Assembly: GCF_023093535.1 (NCBI RefSeq)
Contig: NZ_CP095757.1
Span: 3,100,001 to 3,164,000 of the forward strand
DNA length: 64,000 bases
Origin: Halovivax limisalsi
GTDB lineage: Archaea > Halobacteriota > Halobacteria > Halobacteriales > Natrialbaceae
Direction: 5' to 3'
The stretch's first letter is position 1; the number at the start of each line of letters is the position of its first letter. Below, piece by piece: positions 7,986-17,983 of the stretch. Made by a program: the position numbers and the translations under genes. Under the pieces are notes generated by a model. That model saw only the letters and a list, made by a program, of their open reading frames with translations. It did not search any database and was not told the origin of the DNA.

Positions 7986-8099
7986 CGTCACCGGGTGGAC
8001 CGGCGACCGGAATAAGGATTGCGCCCGGCCGGGTTCCACGGCACCGTGGCGCGTGAGTGGAACACAAAACCTTCAACGCGACCGGTCGAACGATCGGCG

Positions 8100-8804
8100 A
8101 TGACAGGGCGGATTCCCAGCCGCGTTCACCTCGGCGCGGCGGTGGCGATGCTCGCGATCGGCGCCGGCCTGCTGGTGTCCCCAGGGGCGACGAAGCCGGT
8201 GATCGTCGCTATCGCCGACGATCCGAGACGCTTCGGCCTGGCCGTCGCCGCCTGCTATCTCCTCCGCCCGCTCTTGGCCTGGCCGACCACGCCGCTGGCC
8301 GCGCTCGTCGGGTACGGCTTCGGCGTGACGGCCGGGATTCCGATCGCGATGGTCGGCGTCGTCGGCACCGTCGTCCCGACGTTCGTCTTCGCCCGGTGGA
8401 TCGCCGCGGGCACGACGGCCGACGCCGCGGACGGACGGTGGTTCGCATCGCTGGCCGATCGGGCCGGCACCGTCGTCGATCGCTACTACGCGACGGCGGG
8501 GCCGACGCGGGGCGTCGTCGGCTCGCGCCTCGCCCCGATTCCGTCCGACGTCGCGACCGTCGCCGCCGCCGTTCACGGCGTCTCGCTCCCGCGGTTTCTC
8601 GCTGGAACGGCTCTCGGGGAGCTCCCCTGGACGATCGCGGCCGTCTCCGTCGGCGCCTCGGCGGCGTCGATGACGTCGACGGACCCGTCGACCCTGGGAC
8701 CGTTCGCGCTCGCACTCGGTCTCGCCGGTGGGCTCGTCTTGCTCTCGCGGCCGCTCTATCGGTACCTCTCGATCGAGACGGGTCGGTCGTCGACCGAGGG
8801 ATAA
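8100..8804 (+). CDS. TVP38/TMEM64 (VTT/DedA-like) family membrane protein
   Basis: 234 residues with about six hydrophobic segments. The VTT-domain pattern is visible: PLAALVGYGFGVTAGIPIAMVG then VVPTFVFARW, a polar central section, then RLAPIPSDVATVAAAVHGVSLPRFLAGTALGELPWTIAA, matching the family's (R)..P..P...........F...T..G..P motif. Such proteins are implicated in lipid scrambling or membrane homeostasis in other organisms; the archaeal substrate is unknown. The ATG at 8100 removes an unrelated N-terminal extension. Confidence 0.85.
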   Translation: MTGRIPSRVHLGAAVAMLAIGAGLLVSPGATKPVIVAIADDPRRFGLAVAACYLLRPLLAWPTTPLAALVGYGFGVTAGIPIAMVGVVGTVVPTFVFARWIAAGTTADAADGRWFASLADRAGTVVDRYYATAGPTRGVVGSRLAPIPSDVATVAAAVHGVSLPRFLAGTALGELPWTIAAVSVGASAASMTSTDPSTLGPFALALGLAGGLVLLSRPLYRYLSIETGRSSTEG

Positions 8805-8839
8805 GGCGAGCCGGACGACCGCCGCGGCAGGTCGAAGGG

Positions 8840-9373
8840 CTACGCAGTGTCGTCCTCGTCAGCTCGCTCGACCAACGAATCGCTCAGGCGCTTCATGTCC
8901 CGTTCGAGTTCGCGATACGCGCGCGTCTCCTCGACGTCGTCGACCGCTTCTGCGTCCTCGAGCGTCTCGAGTTTGTTCGAGATCGATGCGAGTTCCCGCC
9001 GGTCGGTGTCGGTGTAGCGCGACTTGACGCGCAGGTTCTCGACGATGCGAACCAGCGTCGATCGGCTCACCGGCTTCGTCACGTAGTCGTCGATGTCGAA
9101 CGAGACGATATCGAAGCCGGGATCGACCGCCGTGAGCATGATCACCCAGCAATCGAGCCCGCGGTCACGGATTCGAGCGAGGACCTCGTTCCCGTTCAGA
9201 TCCGGCAGCTGTCTGTCCAGCAAGACGATGTCCACCGTCTCGTCGGCCCGCTCGAGCGCGCTCCGTCCGTCGTAGGCCGTCCGGACGGCGTACTCGTCGG
9301 CGACCCACGTCGCGTAGAGGTCCGCCAGCTCACGCTCGTCGTCGACGATCAGGATCGTCGGTTTCGACTCCAT
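8840..9373 (-). CDS. Response regulator with HalX domain
   Basis: 177 residues. Receiver domain at residues 1-120 with the acidic pair Asp11/Asp12, phospho-acceptor Asp53 in VLLDRQLPD, the conserved Thr in MLTAVD and Lys in YVTKPVS. The C-terminal ~55 residues form the helical HalX domain (LVRIVENLRVKSRY to RAYRELERDMKRLSDSL), common in haloarchaeal two-component proteins and lacking a DNA-binding fold. No histidine kinase is adjacent, so it is probably an orphan partner for a kinase elsewhere. Confidence 0.92.
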   Translation of the reverse strand: MESKPTILIVDDERELADLYATWVADEYAVRTAYDGRSALERADETVDIVLLDRQLPDLNGNEVLARIRDRGLDCWVIMLTAVDPGFDIVSFDIDDYVTKPVSRSTLVRIVENLRVKSRYTDTDRRELASISNKLETLEDAEAVDDVEETRAYRELERDMKRLSDSLVERADEDDTA

Positions 9374-9495
9374 ACAGGCGTTCGACCCGACCAGGGATCG
9401 ACACCCACCTATCCCTGCCGGCCGCCTCACCGCTCGAATCGATCGGTGAGTCCGCGACGCCGAGATCATCGCCGACGGTCGCCGCCTCGGTGCCG

Positions 9496-9645
9496 TCACC
9501 GGAACGGATCGGAACAGTCGTAGACGACGCCGTGGTTCGGGCAGACGTACTTGCAGTGGCGCTTGTACATGCCCGCCTCGCAGTGCGGACAGGGTGGGCC
9601 GGTCGACGTTTCGACGCGCCGCGGCGGTTCGGATCGGTCGGCCAT
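9496..9645 (-). CDS. Small HVO_2523-like zinc-finger protein
   Basis: 49 residues from ATG at 9645. CPHCEAGMYKRHCKYVCPNH followed by GVVYDCSDPF gives a compact Cys/His cluster able to bind zinc. This ending is characteristic of a small haloarchaeal zinc-finger family I know as HVO_2523. A TTG start at 9678 would give 60 residues but adds nothing conserved. Function unknown. Confidence 0.75.
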   Translation of the reverse strand: MADRSEPPRRVETSTGPPCPHCEAGMYKRHCKYVCPNHGVVYDCSDPFR

Positions 9646-9700
9646 CGCTTCGAGTGGGCCAGCGGGTCGCGTCGACAAGTAGCTGTCGACGGGAGCAACC

Positions 9701-9859
9701 TCACGACAGCAGCGAGATGACGGCCAGGACCAGGAACACTAGGACCAGCCACGTCGCGATCGCCATCGAGACGCCAGCGATGCCACCCGCGCCGAACACC
9801 GCCGCGACGATCGCGACGACGAAGAACAGCAGTGCGAGTTCGAGCACGTCTGGAGTCAC
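9701..9859 (-). CDS. DUF1328-like small membrane protein
   Basis: 52 residues starting with GTG at 9859. Two hydrophobic helices flank a glycine turn: ALLFFVVAIVAAVFGAGGIA and ATWLVLVFLVLAVISLLS. The pattern FF.VA..AA..G.GGIAG......A...F..FL...I is that of DUF1328/YtjA proteins. Function is unknown; bacterial relatives are envelope-stress associated. It lies between the zinc-finger gene and nrdJ, same strand. Confidence 0.8.
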   Translation of the reverse strand: MTPDVLELALLFFVVAIVAAVFGAGGIAGVSMAIATWLVLVFLVLAVISLLS

Positions 9860-9989
9860 TGGCGCGCGTCGGAACCGGTGATCGCATGAATGCACAGTAG
9901 CCTGCTTACTCGTCAAACAGAGCTCACGCGAGAGGACGGTCGAATGGGTTTCGGCGGTACCGTTCTCCGAATGTCGGAGCGTCCCCGCG

Positions 9990-12900
9990 TCAGCACTCGC
10001 TCCAGCCGCAGGACTCGCAGGTCTTACAGCCCTCCGAGAAGTACAGCGAGAGCGACCCGCAGTCGGGACACTCCGGCGACTCGCCCGCGTCGATCAGGTC
10101 CTGGGTCGCGTTCGTCCCTCGCGTCGCGGCCCCGCCGTCCGTCTCCGGACCGTCGTGTTCGACGGCCGGCGATCGGGCGTCGGCGTCGGGCGCAATCTCG
10201 TCGGCGGTCTCGCCGAGCGTCTGCTGTTTCGGATACGGCTTGTCGATCTCGTCGTCGAGGTAGCGTCGCATGGCCGTCCCGATCGCGTCCGGGATGGACT
10301 GGATCTGCTCGCCCTTGTCCCAGGCGACCTTCGGGCTGCGCGTCCCGCAGAGTTCGTCGACGATCTCGTGGGGATCGACGCCGCTTCGCAGCGCCGTCGA
10401 GATGACCTTCGCGAGCGCCTCGGTGAAGGAGTTGGTGAAGCCGCCCGAGTGGCCGATGTTCGCGAAGAGCTCGAACGGCTCCTGCGTCTCCGGATCCTCG
10501 TTGATGGTCACGTAGACCTTGCCGTAGCCGGTGTCGATGCGCTGGCTGACGCCCTGCAGCGCGTCGGGTCGCGGGCGTTTCTCGGTGTAGTCGACTTCGC
10601 CGGCAAGTAGCGAGGAGAGTTCCTCCTCGGCGACGGCCCGGACGTCATCGCTCTCGAGGAAGGCCTCCAGACCGCCGAAGACCTCGCGGATCTGCTCGAC
10701 GATGACCTCGGCGGCCTCGTCCTCGTCGGCGAACTCCGCGTTGTCCGCCCGCGTCGTGAGTACCTGCTTGGATCGGGTGCCGTCGCGGTAGTAGGTGACG
10801 CCCTTGCCGCCATTCTCGTAGACCCACTCGAAGACCTCCTTTGCGTCTTCCAGCGTGGAGTCGTTGGGCGCGTTGACCGTCTTGGAGATGGCCGAGTCCA
10901 CGCCCGCCTGGCAGGCACACTGGACCGCGGCGTGTTCCTTCGCGGAGAGGTCCGACGTGATGACGAACAGTTCGCCGATGGCGTCCGGGACGGTGTCGAG
11001 CCCCTCGACGCCGTCGAACTCGTTGTTCGCCATCTGCTCCTGGGCCTCCCGTTTCGCGGCCTCGACGTCGACGTCGTTGGCCTCCAGTGTCCGTAGGAAG
11101 TAGTCGTCGAACTCGACGAGCATCTCCTCGCCCTGGACGTCGTCGGTGACGTTCTTGTAGTAGGCGACGTTGTAGATCGGCTCGCAGCCGCCGGTCGTGT
11201 TGCCGACCATCGAGGTCGTCCCCGTCGGCGCGATCGTCGTCACGTTGTGATTCCGAATCGGGAAGCCGTCCGGGTACTTCTCGGCCGCCAGGCCGGTCTG
11301 GTGCTCGAACCAGTCCCGATACGCCTGGGGATCGGCGTACTTCGAGTCGTCCCAGTCGTTGAACGAGCCCCGCTCGAGAGCCAGTTCGTGACTGGTCCAC
11401 TTGGCCTCGTGATTGATGTGGGTCAACAGCTGACGAGCGATCTCGTTGCCCTCGTCGCTGCCGTAGCGCACGCCGAGCTGGACATACAGCTGGGCCAGGC
11501 CCATGATGCCGAGGCCGATCTTGCGCATATCGCGGACCGTCTCCTCGATCTCCTCGACCGGGAAGTCCGACATGGTGACGACGTTCTCGAGGAAGCGCGT
11601 GCCGTACTCGATGCGCTCGTCGAACTCCTCGAAGTCGATCGCCTCCTGCAGGAAGGCGTCGATCGCCGCCTCTCGGCTTTCGTACTCGTCGGCGTGGCGA
11701 TCCGACCAGACGCGCCAGTCCGGAGAATCCGACGCGGCGAGCGTACTGAGGTTGATGTGTCCGAGATTACAGGCCTCGAATTCTTCCAAAGGTTGCTCGC
11801 CGCAGGGGTTAGTCGCTTTTATTCTATGTTCCGGGTGTTCTTCGACGTCGAAGGAGTGTTCCTTGTTCACCCGTTCGAGGTAGATCACGCCGGGCTCGCC
11901 GTTCTCGTGGGCGCCCTCGACGATGCGCTCCCAGACGAGTTCGGCGGGCACGGAGAGGGGTTCGCCGACCTCGACGTGCTCGCCGAGATCGTACCGCGAG
12001 TACATCTCCTTGGTCTCTTCGGTGGCGACGTGTGGCTCCTCGGTCCGCGGGTTGGTGAACGTGTACTCCTCGCCGTTCCGGACGGCGTCCATGAAGTCGT
12101 CGGTGACGCCGACGGAGATGTTGAAGTTCGACAGGTGGCCCTCGACGGCGTTTCGCAGGTGTTTGGGGACCCGGCCGTCCTCGTCGATGAGGTCGCGGGC
12201 CTCCTCCAGGGCCTCGGAGAAGGTGGTGTAGGTGTAGTCGTCGGGGTCGTTGAGACGAAGCGTGTGCGCGAGCGAGACGTCCTTGTTCTTCGCGTGGATG
12301 AACTCGACGACGTCCGGGTGCGAGACGCGCATGATGCCCATCTGGGCGCCTCGGCGGGTCCCGCCCTGGGCGATGGTCTCACAGAGCTGGTCGTACGTCC
12401 GCATGAAGGTGATCGGACCCGACGCGATGCCGCCGGTCGAGCCGACCGAGTCGCCGTACGGCCGCAGCTGCCAGAAGCCGTAGCCGACGCCGCCGCCGGA
12501 CTGGAAGACCTCCGCGGCCTTCTTGGCCGTCTCGTGGATGTCCGAGAGGTCGTCGTCCGGGCTCATGACGAAACACGCGGAGAGCTGCTGGAGTTCGTCG
12601 CCCGCGTTCATCAGCGTCGGCGAGTTCGGCATGAACGAGAGGCGCTCCATGCCTTCGATGAACGTCTCCGCGACGTCCTCGACGTGCTCGCGGACCGACG
12701 CGGGGAGTTCGGGGACGATCGTCTCGTAGGCGAACTTGTTGACGTTGTGCTCGGTGAGGGTGGTCTCGACGTCGTCGTCGACGGTCGTTCCGGCGCCAAA
12801 GACGTCAGCGGCCAGCTCGTCCCGGCGGGGGTGATCGGGCTTGAGCTGGTCGGGGGTGACCGTGATCTCGACGTCCTGGTTGTCCGCCTCGTAGACCGCC

Positions 12901-13103
12901 TCGGCCAGCGCGATGTTCTCGCCGACGCGCTCGAAGAGGTCCTCCTGGCTCTCGATCAACTCGCCGTTCGAGTCCTTGCGCAGGTAGCGCGCGGGAAGGA
13001 TGTTCTCGTAGGCGTTGTCCGTCAGGCGATCTTCGAGCGTCTCGCCTTCGGTGCGCTTGACGGGGAGCGTGATCTCGTCGACCGCGCGCTCGGACTCGCT
13101 CAT
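9990..13103 (-). CDS. nrdJ: Adenosylcobalamin-dependent (class II) ribonucleotide reductase
   Basis: 1037 residues. Converts ribonucleoside diphosphates to deoxyribonucleotides using a B12-derived radical. The redox Cys of the N-side is in QQLSACFVM; the finger-loop radical Cys and Glu are in NPCGEQPLEEFEACNLGH; the nucleotide-binding PTGTTSMVGNTTGG is present. The C-terminal tail has a zinc ribbon (CPDCGSLSLYF, CKTCESCGWSEC) that carries the reducing cysteines. The length is normal for haloarchaeal NrdJ and the conserved blocks run on without an insertion, so no intein is present. A strong SD (AGGAGGGG on the minus strand) precedes the ATG at 13103. Likely monocistronic. Confidence 0.96.
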   Translation of the reverse strand: MSESERAVDEITLPVKRTEGETLEDRLTDNAYENILPARYLRKDSNGELIESQEDLFERVGENIALAEAVYEADNQDVEITVTPDQLKPDHPRRDELAADVFGAGTTVDDDVETTLTEHNVNKFAYETIVPELPASVREHVEDVAETFIEGMERLSFMPNSPTLMNAGDELQQLSACFVMSPDDDLSDIHETAKKAAEVFQSGGGVGYGFWQLRPYGDSVGSTGGIASGPITFMRTYDQLCETIAQGGTRRGAQMGIMRVSHPDVVEFIHAKNKDVSLAHTLRLNDPDDYTYTTFSEALEEARDLIDEDGRVPKHLRNAVEGHLSNFNISVGVTDDFMDAVRNGEEYTFTNPRTEEPHVATEETKEMYSRYDLGEHVEVGEPLSVPAELVWERIVEGAHENGEPGVIYLERVNKEHSFDVEEHPEHRIKATNPCGEQPLEEFEACNLGHINLSTLAASDSPDWRVWSDRHADEYESREAAIDAFLQEAIDFEEFDERIEYGTRFLENVVTMSDFPVEEIEETVRDMRKIGLGIMGLAQLYVQLGVRYGSDEGNEIARQLLTHINHEAKWTSHELALERGSFNDWDDSKYADPQAYRDWFEHQTGLAAEKYPDGFPIRNHNVTTIAPTGTTSMVGNTTGGCEPIYNVAYYKNVTDDVQGEEMLVEFDDYFLRTLEANDVDVEAAKREAQEQMANNEFDGVEGLDTVPDAIGELFVITSDLSAKEHAAVQCACQAGVDSAISKTVNAPNDSTLEDAKEVFEWVYENGGKGVTYYRDGTRSKQVLTTRADNAEFADEDEAAEVIVEQIREVFGGLEAFLESDDVRAVAEEELSSLLAGEVDYTEKRPRPDALQGVSQRIDTGYGKVYVTINEDPETQEPFELFANIGHSGGFTNSFTEALAKVISTALRSGVDPHEIVDELCGTRSPKVAWDKGEQIQSIPDAIGTAMRRYLDDEIDKPYPKQQTLGETADEIAPDADARSPAVEHDGPETDGGAATRGTNATQDLIDAGESPECPDCGSLSLYFSEGCKTCESCGWSEC

Positions 13104-13614
13104 GCGCAGACCCCTCCTGTGTGGCTCCGGGGGGCGATTCTACAGTCGGACCGGGTACTCACTTGCATGGTTGAAGACGCCCAATGGGTATAGTAGCTAC
13201 TGCATTAAAGTATCGGTTCTGTGAATTTCATATGTTCCTACACACCTGCCGACTCGTTTTGGAGTGGTAGGAGAATGTAGTCTCCGAAGCTACAAAGGTT
13301 AAAAGGTAGACGTCAGAAATCGACAAACACAAAAAACTCTAACTACAAGTACGGTTGCTGTACTGAAAATCAGGTTGAATGATAGCGCTGCCGCTGGGTC
13401 GTTAGTGGGGTACGTGTCCCATCCCTGTAGCGTCCCTCGCCTCATCACCCGCTTGGACGGTATCACTCTTAACGGTATCCAAAGCGAAGTGAAAGTGAAC
13501 CAGGTCGTCCCAGATACCGATTTCCGACAGTGGTCTCACGATCAGTGTCGGTCGCGACGGCGGGCGGCCGTTCCGTCGTCTAGCAGTTCCAGACCCAGAA
13601 CGAATTCCGTCTCG
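13104..13614. other. Long AT-rich upstream region of nrdJ and spacer to amidohydrolase gene
   Basis: No gene is seen in about 510 bases. On the minus strand it holds the nrdJ leader: SD just before the start, a TATA-like ATACTTTAATGC at 13202-13213 (giving a leader of about 75 bases) and an 8-bp palindrome GTAGCTAC at 13193-13200. The part from 13200 to 13380 is clearly AT-richer than the surroundings. A weak inverted repeat (TCCTAC ... GTAGGA, about 13234 and 13266) is present. I do not see a B12-box consensus. Confidence 0.5.
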
Positions 13615-14493
13615 TTACAATCCGAAGAACTCCTCCGCGTTCTCCCAGAGTATCTTTCGCTGCACGTCTTCGGAGATATCCAGCTCGCCGAACTGCGAGA
13701 GCCACGGCTCGGGTTCGATCATCGGGTAGTCGGTGCCGAACATGACCTTGTCCGAAAGTAGCGTCTTCGCGTAGTGCATCACCTGGTCGTCGATGTACCG
13801 GGGCATCCAGCCCGAGAGGTCCATGTAGACGTTGCCCTTCTGCTGACAGATCGCGAGCTGTTCTTTCTCCCAGGGGAACGCGGGATGGGCGATGAGGATC
13901 TGGAGGTCGGGGTGGTCGGCGGCGACGTCGTCGATGAGCATCGGGTTGCCGTACTTGACCTTGAGGCCGCGACCGCCGGCCGAGCAGGCGCCGAGCGTCG
14001 AGTTCCCGCCGTGGAAGACGACCGGTACGCCGAGGTCCTCGATGGTCGAAAAGAGCTCCTCGTGAGCCGGGTCGGACGGATCGAACCCCTGCGCGATCTG
14101 CTGGAACTTGAATCCCGAGAGGTCGAGATCCGCCACGCAGCGGATCGCCTCCTCGACGCAATCGTCCTTGAGCGGGTCGACGGAGCCGAAGCCGATGAAG
14201 AAGTCGTCGTACTCGTCGCGAACCTCGGCGACGTAGTCGTTCGGGACCGGGGGATTCCCGGTGTTCGTCTCGGCGTCCCAGCCCAGCAGCACGGCCCGAC
14301 TGACGCCCGCCTCGCGGTACTCGGCGACCATGTTCTCGTAGGTGTCGGTCTCCAGGTCGGCGCCGAACCGGTCGGCCGCATCCCGCATCATCTGCCCGCC
14401 CGCGTCGTGGAGGAACTCGCTCGTCGGCTGGTGAGCGTGCGTGTCGATCGCGCGCGGTCCGTCGACCGCGTCGAGCGCCGTCGGCGTGGTCAT
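13615..14493 (-). CDS. Amidohydrolase family protein (ACMSD-like TIM barrel)
   Basis: 292 residues from ATG at 14493. Metal-dependent hydrolase or decarboxylase of the amidohydrolase_2 family. Visible metal-site motifs: DTHAHQ near the N-terminus (H-x-H), the FHGGN strand, LIAHPAFPW, DLSGWM and the late GTDYPMIEPE Asp. Related to aminocarboxymuconate-semialdehyde decarboxylase-type enzymes; the substrate cannot be told from sequence. It is not in an obvious operon. Confidence 0.88.
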   Translation of the reverse strand: MTTPTALDAVDGPRAIDTHAHQPTSEFLHDAGGQMMRDAADRFGADLETDTYENMVAEYREAGVSRAVLLGWDAETNTGNPPVPNDYVAEVRDEYDDFFIGFGSVDPLKDDCVEEAIRCVADLDLSGFKFQQIAQGFDPSDPAHEELFSTIEDLGVPVVFHGGNSTLGACSAGGRGLKVKYGNPMLIDDVAADHPDLQILIAHPAFPWEKEQLAICQQKGNVYMDLSGWMPRYIDDQVMHYAKTLLSDKVMFGTDYPMIEPEPWLSQFGELDISEDVQRKILWENAEEFFGL

Positions 14494-14607
14494 AGCAGTC
14501 GCTTCGAGCCCCTGCAGGTAAACGTCCCCGATTTGGCGCGTCGCTCGCGAAGCCGATCGTGACAATCGATGGAAACCAGTAGGGAAGTACAGCCATCAGA
14601 GCGTGGT

Positions 14608-14805
14608 ATGCTCGACCCCGCGCCGCTCGTCGACGGGATCCAGACGCTCGCGTCCGATTCGCCGATCCTGCTCGGCGGCCTGGTCGCGCTCGCCGCCCTC
14701 GCGACGATCGCCGTCGTGCGATTCGTCGTCGGACTGGCCGTCCGCCTGGCCCTCGTCGGCGCGATCGTCCTCGGGGCGCTGGTCGCCGTCGGCTATCTGG
14801 GGTGA
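14608..14805 (+). CDS. Small hydrophobic membrane protein, unknown
   Basis: 65 residues from ATG at 14608. Almost the whole second half is hydrophobic, about residues 24-64, probably two helices (ILLGGLVALAALATIAVVRF and GLAVRLALVGAIVLGALVAV). It lies between the divergent amidohydrolase gene and the convergent trp operon. No recognised family. Confidence 0.55.
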   Translation: MLDPAPLVDGIQTLASDSPILLGGLVALAALATIAVVRFVVGLAVRLALVGAIVLGALVAVGYLG

Positions 14806-14846
14806 CGAACGCGTGTGCCGAGAGCCGGATGCGCCGGTCTCGCGCC

Positions 14847-15457
<611 letters not shown>

Positions 15458-15461
<4 letters not shown>

Positions 15462-17323
15462 CGCGACACCTCCGCCGTGTTCGACGGCGCGTCGGCGTCC
15501 ATCTCGTCCGCGTCATCGCCCCCGCTACCCGCATCCCCATCACGCTCGTCCGCGTCGCTCGCTCGCTCGCCTGCACCGCCGTCCCTCCTGCCCGCGTCGC
15601 CACCTCCGACGTCTGCGTCTCCGGCGTCGGTCGACTCGATCCGTTCGAGCGCGGTCAGGACGCCGTCCATCTTCGCTTCGGTCTCTTCGTACTCCGCCGC
15701 GGGGTCGCTGTCGGCGACGATGCCGGCCCCCGCACGGACGGTGACGAGGTCGTCGTCCTCGGCCGCCTCGTCCAGCCCGTCGACGGCGCTCGCGCCGCCG
15801 CGCGCGATGGTCGCCGTGCGGATGACGATCGCCACGTCGGCGTCGCCGCCCCAGGAGTAGTAGCCGACGCCGCCGCCGTAGAGCCCGCGGGGGTCGTCCT
15901 CGAAGGCGTCGATGAGCTCCATCGCGCGGATCTTGGGCGCGCCGGCGAGGGTCCCAGCCGGGAAGGCGGCCCGCGTCGCGTCGAACGCGTCCGCGTCGGC
16001 CGCGAGGTGGGCCGTCACCGTCGACTCGATGTGCTGAACGTGACTGTACTTGAGGACGTTCATGAACTCGGCGACGCGGACGGAGCCGGGCTCTGCGACG
16101 CGGCGCACGTCGTTTCGCGCCAGGTCGACGAGCATCGTGTGCTCGGCGCGCTCCTTGTCGTCGGCCAGCAGTTCGCCGGCCAGTCGCCGGTCCTCGACCG
16201 GGCTCTGCCCGCGCGCACACGTCCCCGCGATCGGATTGGCGACGACCTCGCGACCCCGGACCGAGACGAGCGTCTCCGGGCTCGCGCCGACGACCGTGCG
16301 GTCGCCGTGGGCGAGCAGGTACATGTACGGCGACGGGTTGACCGCCCGGAGCGATCGGTAGAGCGCGAGCGGGTCGACCTCGCCGGCGAGTTCGCGCGAG
16401 CGCGAGAGAACGCCCTGGTAGATCTCGCCGTCGAGGACGCGCTCCTTCGCCTCCTCGACGATCGACTCGTATCGCTCGCGCGAGCCGGCCGTCTCGTCCC
16501 GCCGAACGAAGCCGCCGGTGTCGGGATCGCGAGCGTCCGAGAGCGTCTCGACGACGCGTTCGGCTTCGTCGGCGAGGGCGTCGTAGACCGCTCCGGGGTC
16601 GTCGTCCGGGCCGACGATCGGCGTACAGACCAGCGACACCGTCCCGTCGTGCTCGTCGAAGGCCAGCGTCTTCGTCGTCAGCAAGAACTGCGCGTCGGGG
16701 ACGCGAGTATCCGGATGGTCGAGGCCGACCTCGTCGAGCCAGCAGTCGTAGACCGCGTCGTAGGCCAGAAAGCCGACGAGGCCGCCGTCGAAGTGCTGGC
16801 GCTCCCGATCCGGGAAATTCTCGAGGCGAACCGCGGGCAGGGACGCCCGGAGGGAGTCGAAGACGTCGCCGTCGGACGAGCCCACGAGGAGGCCCGCGGG
16901 GACGGCCGCGGACAGCGACTCGACCGTCCGCTCGCCGTCCGCGACGGTGACGACGGCCGCCGGATCGTAGCCGACGTAGGAGTACCTCGCGTGGCGCTCG
17001 GGATCGCCGCCGCCGGGACGAAACGCGCCGTCCGGATCGCTGGAGGCCGTCTTCTCCGCGCTCTCGAGCAGGAACGCGTACTCGGCCGCAGCCAACTTCC
17101 CGTCCGACCCCGTGTGCGAGCCGCCGGAAGGCGCGCCGGAACCGGAGTCGGCTGGCTCCGCGTCGGGATTCGCCGTCCGGCCGGTGAGGGCGGCGTAGGC
17201 CGAGAGCGGCGTCGTATCGGCGTCGAGGGCGAACTCGGTCCGGACGACGACCGGTCGGTCTCCGGCCTCGCCCGCCAGGTCGACGAACGTGGCTCGGTCG
17301 AGATCCGGTGCGACGGCGTCCAT
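15458..17323 (-). CDS. trpE: Anthranilate synthase component I
   Basis: 621 residues, longer than most TrpE proteins. Converts chorismate to anthranilate with TrpG. The chorismate-binding domain is clear: EIYQGVLSRSRE, NPSPYMYLL, VGASPETLVSV, NPIAGTCARG, DLARNDVRRVAEPGSVRV, GTLAGAPKIRAMELI and GGGVGYYSWGGDAD. The extra length comes from a low-complexity insert near residue 50-75 (SGSGAPSGGSHTGS) and a hydrophilic C-terminal tail of about 55 residues rich in Gly/Asp after ALERIESTD. Overlaps trpG at its 3' end and begins four bases after the trpF stop. Confidence 0.95.
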
Positions 17324-17326
17324 CCG

Positions 17327-17983
17327 TCAGACCTCCACGGCGTCGGCCCCGGTGCGGGCGGTGTTCGCGTTCTCGGTGAACGACCGGACCGCGTCGGCGT
17401 CCTTGCGTCCGCCCGTCGCTTCCACCCCGCTCGAGACGTCGACGGCGAAGGGTTCGACCGCTCGAACCGCGGCCGCGACGTTGCCCGGCGTGAGCCCGCC
17501 GGCCAGCACGACCGGCGTCGAGAGCGACGCCACCGCCTGGCGGGTTCGACCCCAGTCGTGGGTCTCGCCCGTTCCGCCCGCGCCCGACTCGTCGACCGAG
17601 TCGACCACGAGGGCGTCGACCAACTCCTCGTACCGGGTCGCGGTCTCGACCGCGTCGGCGTCGATCGCGAGCGCGACCTGCGCGTTCACCTTCGACCGCA
17701 GGTACGCCAGGTCCCCCGGCGTTTGCTCCCCGTGGACCTGGACGACGTCCGGTTCCGCCGCGTCGACGAGTTCGATCGTCCGGTCGACGTCGGCCATCGT
17801 CACGAGTACTGAGGTGACCATCGGCGGCGTCGCCGCGACGAGGCTCGCGACGCGATCGATGGATATCGCTCGCGGGGAGTCGACGGACACCTCGCTGACG
17901 AAGCCCACCGCGTCCGCGCCGGCGTCAACGGCCGTCTCCAAGTCCGCCTCGGTCGTCACGCCGCAGATCTTCACGCGGGTCAT
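17327..17983 (-). CDS. trpF: Phosphoribosylanthranilate isomerase
   Basis: 218 residues, TIM barrel. Amadori rearrangement of N-(5'-phosphoribosyl)anthranilate in tryptophan synthesis. Starts MTRVKICGVTTEADLETAV with the catalytic Cys in KICG; later VQVHGEQTP, the VLAGGLTPGNV phosphate-binding strand and the catalytic Asp in AVDVSSGVE. Its ATG overlaps the trpD stop by four bases; trpE follows with a three-base gap. Confidence 0.95.
   Translation of the reverse strand: MTRVKICGVTTEADLETAVDAGADAVGFVSEVSVDSPRAISIDRVASLVAATPPMVTSVLVTMADVDRTIELVDAAEPDVVQVHGEQTPGDLAYLRSKVNAQVALAIDADAVETATRYEELVDALVVDSVDESGAGGTGETHDWGRTRQAVASLSTPVVLAGGLTPGNVAAAVRAVEPFAVDVSSGVEATGGRKDADAVRSFTENANTARTGADAVEV

Noticed and set aside
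9990-13103. Intein inside the 1037-residue NrdJ
   Set aside because: Conserved reductase blocks run in order without a gap of intein size, and no Cys...HN splice junction was seen; this length is normal for haloarchaea.
13104-13220. Cobalamin riboswitch upstream of the B12-dependent nrdJ
   Set aside because: The leader lacks a recognisable B12-box or the long multi-stem layout, and such riboswitches are mainly bacterial.
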